Source: Ferrigenium kumadai
GTDB lineage: Bacteria > Pseudomonadota > Gammaproteobacteria > Burkholderiales > Gallionellaceae
NCBI RefSeq assembly: GCF_018324385.1
Contig: NZ_AP019536.1
Span: 806,001-870,000 of the forward strand
DNA: 64,000 nt
Reading direction: 5' to 3'
The notes under the pieces were generated by a model. That model saw nothing but the letters and a program-made list of their open reading frames with translations. It was not told where the DNA came from and did no database searches. The position numbers and the translations under genes are program-made. Below, piece by piece: positions 7,683-15,351 of this stretch (position 1 is the stretch's first letter; the number at the start of each line of letters is the position of its first letter).

Positions 7683-9113
7683 ATGGACCTTTCAGGTTTC
7701 GAACGCATTTCCGAATTCGAGTGGCAGGCTCCCGCCACCGGCGCGATGCGCGTTCCGGTGGTGATCTTCGCCGACGAGGCGCTGATGCGCGCGATGGACG
7801 AAAAGGTGCGAGAGCAGGCCTCGCGGGTCGCCATGCTGCCCGGCATCGTGCGCGCCTCCTATGCGATGCCCGATGCTCACTGGGGCTATGGTTTTCCCAT
7901 CGGCGGCGTGGCCGCCTTCGATGCCGATGAAGGCGGCGTGGTCTCCGCGGGTGGCGTGGGCTTCGACATCTCCTGTGGCGTGCGCTGCCTGCATACCGGA
8001 CTGAAATCCGCCGAGCTTCTCCGTCAGCAGGTGCGGTTGGCCGATGCGTTGTCCCGCGCCATTCCCGCCGGCGTGGGCAGCACAGGGGAGTTGCGCCTGT
8101 CCGCGGCGGAAATGGATGACATGCTGACCGGCGGTGCGCGCTGGGCGGTGGAGCGCGGCTACGGCGATGCCGCCGACCTCGAACGCGTCGAGGAGGGCGG
8201 GCAGATGAAAGGGGCCATGCCGCAACAGGTATCGGTGCAGGCCAAGCAGCGCCAGCGCGACGAGATGGGCACGCTGGGCTCCGGCAACCACTACCTCGAA
8301 GTGCAGCGCGTGGCCGAGGTCTATGACGAGAAGATCGCTGCCGCCTACGGGGTTGCCGTGGACGACGTGGTCGTCAGCATCCATTGCGGCTCGCGCGGCC
8401 TGGGGCACCAGATCGGCACCGAGTTCCTGCGGCAGATGGTGGTCGCAGCGCCCAGCCACGGCATCGTGCTGCCGGACCGCGAGCTTGCCTGCGCGCCGAT
8501 CGAATCCGAGCTCGGGCGCAGCTACCTGGGCGCGATGCGCGCCGCGATCAACTGCGCGCTGGCGAACCGACAGATCCTCACCCACCTGCTGCGACAGGTG
8601 TTCGCGCAAGTGTTCCCGCAGGCACGCCTGCCGCTGCTCTACGATGTGTCGCACAACACCTGCAAGGTCGAGGAACATGAGGTGGATGGACGACAGCGGA
8701 GGCTGTACGTGCACCGCAAGGGCGCGACACGCGCCTTCGGTCCAGGCCATCCGGATATTCCATCCGCCCTGCGTGCCGCGGGCCAGCCGGTGCTGATCGG
8801 CGGCAGCATGGGCACCTCCTCGTTCATTCTTGCGGGCACCGAACGAGGCATGAAGCTCGCCTACGGTTCGGCTTGCCACGGTGCGGGACGCGCAATGAGC
8901 CGCCATGAGGCCACGCGCCGCTGGCACGGGCGCGAGGTCACCGACGAACTTGCGGAACGCGGCATCCTGATCCGCAGTCCGTCTTTCCGCGGCGTGGCGG
9001 AAGAGGCGCCCGGCGCCTACAAGGACGTGAGCGCGGTGGTCGATGCGGCGGACAGTGCGGGGTTGGCGCGCAAGGTGGCGAAGCTGGTTCCGTTGGTCTG
9101 TGTGAAGGGGTGA
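7683..9113 (+). CDS. rtcB: RNA-splicing ligase RtcB
   Basis: A 476-residue RtcB, which joins RNA 2',3'-cyclic phosphate (or 3'-phosphate) and 5'-OH ends using GTP and Mn(II). Metal-site Cys98 lies in FDISCGVRC. Further motifs are PDAHWGYGFPIG (about 63), GTLGSGNHYLEVQ (about 200), HCGSRGLGHQIG (about 238) and SACHGAGRAMSR, which carries the histidine that becomes guanylylated. GAGGAGG begins at the archease stop and gives an ideal spacing to ATG 7683. It sits between archease and the NAD-salvage genes rather than beside rtcA/rtcR. Confidence 0.96.
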   Translation: MDLSGFERISEFEWQAPATGAMRVPVVIFADEALMRAMDEKVREQASRVAMLPGIVRASYAMPDAHWGYGFPIGGVAAFDADEGGVVSAGGVGFDISCGVRCLHTGLKSAELLRQQVRLADALSRAIPAGVGSTGELRLSAAEMDDMLTGGARWAVERGYGDAADLERVEEGGQMKGAMPQQVSVQAKQRQRDEMGTLGSGNHYLEVQRVAEVYDEKIAAAYGVAVDDVVVSIHCGSRGLGHQIGTEFLRQMVVAAPSHGIVLPDRELACAPIESELGRSYLGAMRAAINCALANRQILTHLLRQVFAQVFPQARLPLLYDVSHNTCKVEEHEVDGRQRRLYVHRKGATRAFGPGHPDIPSALRAAGQPVLIGGSMGTSSFILAGTERGMKLAYGSACHGAGRAMSRHEATRRWHGREVTDELAERGILIRSPSFRGVAEEAPGAYKDVSAVVDAADSAGLARKVAKLVPLVCVKG

Positions 9114-9117
9114 TGTC

Positions 9118-9702
9118 ATGGATAAATTGATACCCGGTGTTGGCGATGCGCTGCTCGTCGTCGATGTGCAGAACGATTTCCTGCCCGGCGGCGCCCTGGG
9201 CGTGCCCGACGGCGATCGGGTGCTCGCACCGATCAACAAGGCCATAGCGGTATTCCTCGCACACGGGCTGCCGATCTTCGCCAGCCGCGACTGGCACCCC
9301 GTCGGCCACTGTTCGTTTCGGGAGCAGGGTGGTCCCTGGCCGGTTCATTGCGTGGCCGACACCCCGGGCGCGGCGTTTTCCTCCATCCTCGAATTGCCGT
9401 CGACCGCAACCCTGATCTACAAGGCCACCCGCGTGGACGAGGAGGCGTACTCGGTATTCGGCGGCACCGGGTTCGAGGGGATGCTGCGGCACGCCGGCGT
9501 GCGGTGCATCTTCATCGGCGGGCTCGCCACCGATTATTGCGTCCTCGCCACCACGCGCGATGCCCGTATGCGGGGATTCGGCGTCGTGGTGCTGACCGAT
9601 GCGGTGTGCGCCGTCAACGTGCAGCCCGGCGACGGCGCGCGCGCGCTGGCAGAGATGAAACAGCTCGGTGCGCAGTTCGCCACCTCGGCGGAGCTGGAGT
9701 AA
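9118..9702 (+). CDS. pncA: Nicotinamidase PncA
   Basis: A 194-residue isochorismatase-fold hydrolase that converts nicotinamide to nicotinate. The catalytic triad is visible: D16 (VVDVQNDF), K102 (YKATRVDEEAYS) and C141 (LATDYCV). The metal site D58, H60, H64 is in SRDWHPVGH. The start follows the rtcB stop by four bases, and the stop overlaps the pncB start by one base (TAATG), so this is a tight operon. Confidence 0.95.
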   Translation: MDKLIPGVGDALLVVDVQNDFLPGGALGVPDGDRVLAPINKAIAVFLAHGLPIFASRDWHPVGHCSFREQGGPWPVHCVADTPGAAFSSILELPSTATLIYKATRVDEEAYSVFGGTGFEGMLRHAGVRCIFIGGLATDYCVLATTRDARMRGFGVVVLTDAVCAVNVQPGDGARALAEMKQLGAQFATSAELE

Positions 9703-11033
9703 TGAACAGCGAAACCAGCCTGCTGCTCACCGACCTCTACCAGCTCACCATGCTGCAGGGCTACTTCGAGCGCGGCATGAACGAGACCGCCGTATTCGAG
9801 TTCTTCGTGCGCAAGCTGCGGCCGGGGCGCGGATTCCTGATGGCGGCGGGAGTGGAACAAGCGCTGGACTTTCTCGAACAGGCTCGCTTCACTGCAGAGG
9901 AACTGCAATGGCTGCGTTCCACGAAACGCTTTTCGGATGGGTTCGTCGACTGGCTCGCGGACTGGCGCTTCGAGGGCGAGGTGTATGCGATGCCAGAGGG
10001 CACGGTGTGCTTTCCGAACGAGCCGCTGCTGCGTGTGGTGGCGCCGATGCCACAGGCGCAACTGGTCGAGACCCGCCTTATCAACCTGCTGAATTTCCAG
10101 ACGCTGATCGCCTCCAAGGCGGCGCGCTCGGTGCTGGTGGCGCCCGGCAAGCTGCTGGTGGACTTCGGTCTGCGCCGTGCCCACGGCGCCGAAGCAGGTC
10201 TGCTGGCCGCGCGTGCGGCTTATCTCGCCGGTTTTTCCGGTTCTTCCACGGTGCTCGCCAGCGCGCGCTTCGGCGTTCCTGCGTTCGGGACCATGGCGCA
10301 TTCCTTCGTGCAGGCACACGATTCCGAAATCGACTCCTTCCGCAGTTTCGCCCATGCCCAGCCGGACAACGTGGTGCTGCTGATCGACACCTACGACACC
10401 GAGGCCGCCGCGCACAAGGTGGTGGAGTTGGGACATGAACTGGCAGGGGAGGGCATCGCCATCAAGGGCGTGCGTTTGGACAGCGGCGACCTGGGCGAAC
10501 TGGCGCGACGCGTGCGGCGCATACTCGACGACGGCGGGCTGCAGGCCACCACCATCTTCGCCAGCGGCGACCTCGACGAATACCGGCTGCGCGAGTTGCT
10601 CGCGCGGGGGGCGCCCATTGACGGCTTCGGCATCGGAACCCGGCTCGATACTTCCGCCGACGTGCCCTACCTCGATTGTGCCTACAAACTGCAGGAATAT
10701 GCGAGCAAGCCGCGGCGCAAGCGATCCATCGGCAAGGCTACCTGGCCGGGACGCAAGCAGGTGTGGCGCAGCTATGACGAACAAGGCCGTATGGCGGGGG
10801 ATGTCGTCAGCCTGGAAGACGATCATCAGATGGGAGAGCCGCTGCTGGTTCCGGTGATGCGCGGCGGACGCCGATTGACGCAGCCCGCGCTGGAAGAGGC
10901 GCGCCGCGATGCCGCAGACAACCTGGGCAAGCTTCCCGTGCACCTGGCGTTGCTGGAAGAAGGGCCTGCCTATCCCGTTGAGATCGCTCCGGCCCTGCAA
11001 CAGCTGGCCGGAGCGGTCGATGCGCAGAAATGA
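9702..11033 (+). CDS. pncB: Nicotinate phosphoribosyltransferase PncB
   Basis: A 443-residue enzyme making nicotinate mononucleotide from nicotinate and PRPP, the step after PncA in NAD salvage. Visible motifs are LLTDLYQLTM (7-16), FGLRRAHGAEAG, GTMAHSFVQAH (with the His expected to be phosphorylated during ATP hydrolysis), the PRPP-site segment GVRLDSGDL and FGIGTRLDTS. The frame is open far upstream, but homology begins at MNSETSLLLTDLYQ. The gene meets the HD-GYP gene tail to tail, with only 11 bases between the stop codons. Confidence 0.94.
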   Translation: MNSETSLLLTDLYQLTMLQGYFERGMNETAVFEFFVRKLRPGRGFLMAAGVEQALDFLEQARFTAEELQWLRSTKRFSDGFVDWLADWRFEGEVYAMPEGTVCFPNEPLLRVVAPMPQAQLVETRLINLLNFQTLIASKAARSVLVAPGKLLVDFGLRRAHGAEAGLLAARAAYLAGFSGSSTVLASARFGVPAFGTMAHSFVQAHDSEIDSFRSFAHAQPDNVVLLIDTYDTEAAAHKVVELGHELAGEGIAIKGVRLDSGDLGELARRVRRILDDGGLQATTIFASGDLDEYRLRELLARGAPIDGFGIGTRLDTSADVPYLDCAYKLQEYASKPRRKRSIGKATWPGRKQVWRSYDEQGRMAGDVVSLEDDHQMGEPLLVPVMRGGRRLTQPALEEARRDAADNLGKLPVHLALLEEGPAYPVEIAPALQQLAGAVDAQK

Positions 11034-11044
11034 CGCTCTTGAAG

Positions 11045-13465
11045 CTATGGGAAAACGAAACCCTTTTCCTTGAACAGCCTGATGCAGGCATCGACCGCAT
11101 CCGCGTTATAGAGCTTGCCGCGCTTGTCCGTCAGCTCGCCAAATGCGGCTTCCAGACCCAATGCCGGGCGGTAGGGGCGGTGGGATACGATGGATTCGAC
11201 CACATCGGCCACCGCCAGGATCTGGGCTTCCAGAAGGATCTCGCTGCCTTTTAGTCCCCTCGGGTAACCCGACCCGTCCAGCCGCTCGTGATGCTGCCGA
11301 ACGATGTCTGCGATAGGCCACGGGAAGTTGATGCCTTTCAGGATATCGTAGCCGGCTTCCGGGTGAAGCTTGATCAGCCCGTATTCGAGCACGTTCAGGG
11401 AGAGCGGTTTGCTGAGGATCTCAGCCGGGATCCTGATCTTGCCGACGTCGTGCACCGTCCCGGCGATGCGCAGCCCGTCCAGCTGTTCCTTTGCCATGCC
11501 CAGCTCCTGGCCGATGGACACAGACAGTTCGGCGACGCGCTTTTCATGGCCCGCGGTATAGGGGTCGCGCATCTCGACCGTGGCGGCGATGGCCTGGATG
11601 GTCTCGGTAAGGTTGGTGCTGATTTGTCCCAGGTACTGGCGGTTTGCTTCTGCTGCTTGGTCGCGTTCTATCCGTGTGCGCAACGACTGGATGCCATAGG
11701 CCAGGTCGCCTGCCAGTTCCTCGAGCAGCACCACTTCTTCGGTATCGAATGCATCCGGTTCTGCGGCGTAGATGGTCAATGCACCGAGGATGCCGCCATT
11801 TTCACGCAAGGGCAGCGCAATGCTCGACTGATAACCATAAGAGAGTGCCTTGTCCCGCCACTGGGCCATGCGCGGATCGGTCTCGATATGCTGGGCGATT
11901 TGTTTTCGTCCGTCGCGCACTGCCGTGCCGGTTGGGCCGTATCCGGCAGGACCTTCCCCCCAACTGATCACGGTCTCATCGAGATACCCGGGCCGCACGG
12001 CATATTGCGCGACAGGCTGGAGGGATTTCGCCTCGTCCTGCTGCGCATAGCCCACCCATGCCAGCAGGTAGCCGCCTTTTTCGACGATGGCATGGCACAT
12101 GGTCTTCAGGAGTTGTTCTTCGCTGTTCGAATGAGCCAGTGTGTGGTTGCAGGCGCTCAATGTCTTGAGCGCGCGGTTGACATTACGCAGCGCTTCTTCA
12201 GCCTGCTTGCGCTCGGTGATGTCCTGTCCTTGCGCCATCGTGGCTACCACGGTCTTCCCGTCAGCCGAGTAGAGCGTCGCAGAGTTCCACAAGGCTGTCC
12301 TGACCGCGCCGCTCGTATGCAGTATCGGAATCTCCACCGTCTCCCAGCGTTCTCCTTTCTGGGTCTGATGGATAAGGGTCAGGGCTTCATCCTTGCGGTC
12401 TTCAGGGAAGAGGATGTCGATCTGTTTGCCGATGACTTCGTCCGCCTTCCGTCCGGTCAGATGCTCGAAGGCATGATTGAACATGGTGATCTGGTACGAG
12501 GGGTTCCACACGATGACCGGTGCATTGGCATGGTTGAACAGGTTTTCCAGGTAGTCACGGGTCTCGCGCAGTGTCTCTTCGGCCTGCTTGCGCCCGGTGA
12601 TGTCTATCCCGAAACCGGCGATATATTTCGCCGCATCCCTGACAAACAGGCTGCTGGTGAAGACATAGTGCCGCGTCTCGCCAGTCTTCCGGAGTATGCG
12701 CAACTCCACGGTCGCACGGCCATTCTGGAAGGTCTCCCTTACCTTTTCGACAAGAAGATGCCGGTCTTGCTCGCAAATGAAGCCTTGCGCATCGGCCCCG
12801 GAAATCTCCGATGGCGGCCGGCCCTGAAGTATTTCCAGGTTCTTGTTCCAGCGGACGAAGCGCCCTTGCAGGTCGAGCAGGAAGAACACGCCGGGCAGTC
12901 CGTCCACCAGCATATTGGAGAACGTGACTTCCTCCAGTTGTTCCTTTTCCGCCTGCTTGCGCCGGGCGATCTCCGCCTCGAGCTCCCTGACCTTGCGCTC
13001 CAGCTGGCTGAACACCCGTTCGCTGTATTCGGCAAGGTAGTGCTCTTCCTTCTTGGCCGGCACCTGGCGGGATGCCGCACGTCCTTCTCGGTGCTCCCTG
13101 ATGACCTCTTCCACGATGCCCAGCAGGGCGTCGGCTTCAAGCGGCCGGCGGATGTAGCGGTCCGCTCCCAGGCTCAACGCAAACTGCTCGTCCTTCTCGT
13201 CGGTATAGGATGACGTCATGAAAACGAAGGGGATGTCTTTCAGCGTTTCATCGCCTTTGCATTCCCGGCACAACCGGTAACCGTCCATCACCGGCATCAG
13301 GATGTCCGAGATGATCAGGTCGATCTTTTCCGCTCTCAGCTTGGCAAGCGCCTCCGCTCCGTTCTCAGCGGGCACCATTTCGAAGCCGCGGCTCTTGAGC
13401 AGGACCTCCAGCAGGTAGCGGTTCTCGGCCTGGTCGTCGACGACCAGTATCTTCGCCTCATTCAT
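11045..13465 (-). CDS. Response regulator REC-PAS-PAS-GAF-HD-GYP (c-di-GMP phosphodiesterase)
   Basis: An 806-residue soluble protein. Order: REC (1-125, phospho-acceptor D54), a short coiled coil (145-175), PAS (about 185-290), PAS (about 305-420), GAF (about 440-598) and HD-GYP (about 620-800). The catalytic H672-D673 (VHDVGK) and the full HHERLDGSGYP signature (725-735) are intact, so it should hydrolyse cyclic di-GMP. The frame is open 113 codons upstream, but REC begins at ATG 13465, which overlaps the previous stop by eight bases. Its receiver and coiled coil closely resemble those of the preceding GGDEF protein. It is the last gene of the minus-strand cluster. Confidence 0.93.
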   Translation of the reverse strand: MNEAKILVVDDQAENRYLLEVLLKSRGFEMVPAENGAEALAKLRAEKIDLIISDILMPVMDGYRLCRECKGDETLKDIPFVFMTSSYTDEKDEQFALSLGADRYIRRPLEADALLGIVEEVIREHREGRAASRQVPAKKEEHYLAEYSERVFSQLERKVRELEAEIARRKQAEKEQLEEVTFSNMLVDGLPGVFFLLDLQGRFVRWNKNLEILQGRPPSEISGADAQGFICEQDRHLLVEKVRETFQNGRATVELRILRKTGETRHYVFTSSLFVRDAAKYIAGFGIDITGRKQAEETLRETRDYLENLFNHANAPVIVWNPSYQITMFNHAFEHLTGRKADEVIGKQIDILFPEDRKDEALTLIHQTQKGERWETVEIPILHTSGAVRTALWNSATLYSADGKTVVATMAQGQDITERKQAEEALRNVNRALKTLSACNHTLAHSNSEEQLLKTMCHAIVEKGGYLLAWVGYAQQDEAKSLQPVAQYAVRPGYLDETVISWGEGPAGYGPTGTAVRDGRKQIAQHIETDPRMAQWRDKALSYGYQSSIALPLRENGGILGALTIYAAEPDAFDTEEVVLLEELAGDLAYGIQSLRTRIERDQAAEANRQYLGQISTNLTETIQAIAATVEMRDPYTAGHEKRVAELSVSIGQELGMAKEQLDGLRIAGTVHDVGKIRIPAEILSKPLSLNVLEYGLIKLHPEAGYDILKGINFPWPIADIVRQHHERLDGSGYPRGLKGSEILLEAQILAVADVVESIVSHRPYRPALGLEAAFGELTDKRGKLYNADAVDACIRLFKEKGFVFP

Positions 13466-14945
13466 CGCAGGCGCCTCCCTCCGTCGCTTGCGCAGGCATA
13501 GGGTGCGTGCCTGCGTTCGCGATGCAGACCCTGTTGCGCCCGGTCTGCTTGGCTTCGTACAGCGCCTGGTCGGCATGCTTGAGCAGCGCATCGATGCCGG
13601 CATCGTCGTCGCGCAAAGTGGCGACTCCGATGGAGATGGTGAAATGTATGGCCGGGCCTTGCTCGATCGGCACGCTGGCGGTTTCGATCTCCTGGCGCAA
13701 GCGCTCCGCCACCTGGGCCGCCATCTGGGTATCGGTCTCGGGCAGCAGGATAGCGAATTCCTCACCACCGATGCGGCCGAGCACGTCCACGTCGCGTACC
13801 GCATTGCAGGCTATCTTCGCCAGCAGGATCAGCACCATGTCCCCGGCCGCGTGTCCATGGTTGTCGTTCACCGCCTTGAAGAAGTCGATGTCCAGCATCA
13901 ACATCGACAGCGTATGCCCGAAGCGGCGGGAGCGTCCCAGTTCCTGCTCGGCCCGCTGCATGAAGTAGCGCCGGTTGGATATCCCCGTAAGGGAATCGGT
14001 GCGCGCCTGGCGCTCGAGTTCCTGCTGCAGGGCCTTGCGCTCGGTGATGTCATACACGGTCGCCCGGCACATCAGATAATCGCCGTTATCATCTTTGACA
14101 ACGGATGCGTTCATCAGCACCGGCAGGACCGTGCCATCCTTGCGCAGCATGTCGAATTCGATATCGAGCACACTGCCATGCTCTTTCAGGTGCGAGAAAC
14201 ATTCCTGGAAAGCTTTCAGACTGTCGCGAGTGATCAAGTCGGCGAAATTCATTTTTCCGACCAGTTCCTCCCGCGTGTAGCCGAGCCAGGAGAGTTCGGT
14301 GTCATTGATCCGCACGAACACCCCGTCCTTGTCCAGAGAGTGGTAGCCGCAGGGCGCGCGGTTGTACAGGTCCTCGACTTCCTCCGTGTACTGGTTCAAC
14401 TGCTGCTCGGCCTGCTTGCGCGCAGCGATCTCCACTTCCAGATCATTCACCTTTTGTTCCAGCTTGCTGACCACCCGTTCCGCATATTCCGCCAGATAGG
14501 AAGCCTCCTCTTTTTCCTGAGCAGGGAGGGAAGGGGTATGCCCCGCGCGCTGTTTCGCAACGACGTCCTTGACGATGCCGATAAGGTCATCGGACTCGAT
14601 CGGGCGGCGTATGAACCTGTCGGCGCCCAGGCTCATGGCAAACTGCTCGTCTTTCTCGCTGGTATAGGCCGCGGTGATGAAGATGAAGGGGATGTCCTTC
14701 AGGCGCTCATCCTGCTTGCAGACCCGGCACAGCTTGAAGCCATCCATCACCGGCATCATGATGTCCGAGATGATCAGTCCTACCCGGTCCTGCCGCAGCA
14801 TCTCCAGCGCCTCCACTCCATTGGCGGCGCTCACGACCTCATAGCCGTATGCCTTGAGCAGTACCTCAAACAGGTAGCGGTTTTCTGCCTTGTCGTCCGC
14901 GATCAATATTTTCACTTGGCGAGGCTCCGAATTTGCATCACTCAC
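13458..14945 (-). CDS. Response regulator REC-PAS-GGDEF (diguanylate cyclase)
   Basis: A 495-residue protein: REC (10-130, D61), coiled coil (145-190), PAS (about 190-305) and GGDEF (about 310-470). The active-site GGEEF lies at 393-397, and RDVD at 384-387 forms the inhibitory I-site, spaced five residues before it. It should therefore be an active cyclase under product feedback. Overlap with the HD-GYP gene is eight bases. The REC domain is nearly the same as that of its HD-GYP neighbour (ENRYLxEVLLK, DIPFxF, EKDEQFAxSLGADR), so one kinase could act on both. Confidence 0.93.
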   Translation of the reverse strand: MSDANSEPRQVKILIADDKAENRYLFEVLLKAYGYEVVSAANGVEALEMLRQDRVGLIISDIMMPVMDGFKLCRVCKQDERLKDIPFIFITAAYTSEKDEQFAMSLGADRFIRRPIESDDLIGIVKDVVAKQRAGHTPSLPAQEKEEASYLAEYAERVVSKLEQKVNDLEVEIAARKQAEQQLNQYTEEVEDLYNRAPCGYHSLDKDGVFVRINDTELSWLGYTREELVGKMNFADLITRDSLKAFQECFSHLKEHGSVLDIEFDMLRKDGTVLPVLMNASVVKDDNGDYLMCRATVYDITERKALQQELERQARTDSLTGISNRRYFMQRAEQELGRSRRFGHTLSMLMLDIDFFKAVNDNHGHAAGDMVLILLAKIACNAVRDVDVLGRIGGEEFAILLPETDTQMAAQVAERLRQEIETASVPIEQGPAIHFTISIGVATLRDDDAGIDALLKHADQALYEAKQTGRNRVCIANAGTHPMPAQATEGGACDE

Positions 14946-14991
14946 GTTCTGTCTATAACCGTTTTCTATCGATGACTTTCCCGGGGATGAG

Positions 14992-15351
14992 CTACAGATA
15001 TCCCCGGATGTCGTTCAGGAAGGTTTCGGGGTTGATGGGCTTTTCCAGGTAACCTGTGCAGCCCGCCGCCAATGCCCGCTCCTTGTCACCGGTCATGGCA
15101 AAGGAGGTCAACGCCACGATCGTGATGTTCTGTTCTCCCTCCGATTTCCTGATCCTCCGGGTCGCCTCCAGTCCGTCGATGCCGGGCAACTGGATGTCCA
15201 TCAGGACGAGATCCGGCTTTTCCTGCAACGCCAGTTCGACGGCTTTCTCGCCGGTTTCGGCCTTGAGCACCTGATATCCTGCATGGGTCATGATGAAATC
15301 GATGAGGTACATGTTGGCCAGGTTGTCTTCCACCACCAGTATCCTTTTCAT
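14992..15351 (-). CDS. DivK/CheY-like single-domain response regulator
   Basis: A 119-residue stand-alone receiver with no output domain. Acidic pocket residues are in VVEDN; the phospho-acceptor Asp lies in LVLMDIQLPGIDG and the conserved Lys in YLEKPINPETF. MDIQLPGIDGLEATRRIR is typical of DivK-like receivers that work in phosphorelays or allosterically control kinases. The start overlaps the stop of the upstream PAS kinase by four bases (ATGA), which makes that kinase the likely partner. Confidence 0.9.
   Translation of the reverse strand: MKRILVVEDNLANMYLIDFIMTHAGYQVLKAETGEKAVELALQEKPDLVLMDIQLPGIDGLEATRRIRKSEGEQNITIVALTSFAMTGDKERALAAGCTGYLEKPINPETFLNDIRGYL

Noticed and set aside
7692..9245. 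Antisense open frame of over 500 codons opposite rtcB
   Set aside because: High GC leaves long open frames opposite real genes. No family is recognisable, and rtcB motifs are complete on the plus strand. The same holds for long frames opposite pncB, radA, the acyl-CoA synthetase and the fadB-type gene.
11045..11075. Terminator between pncB and the HD-GYP gene
   Set aside because: A GGAAAA/TTTTCC inverted repeat is AT-rich, lies inside coding sequence and lacks a proper T-run.
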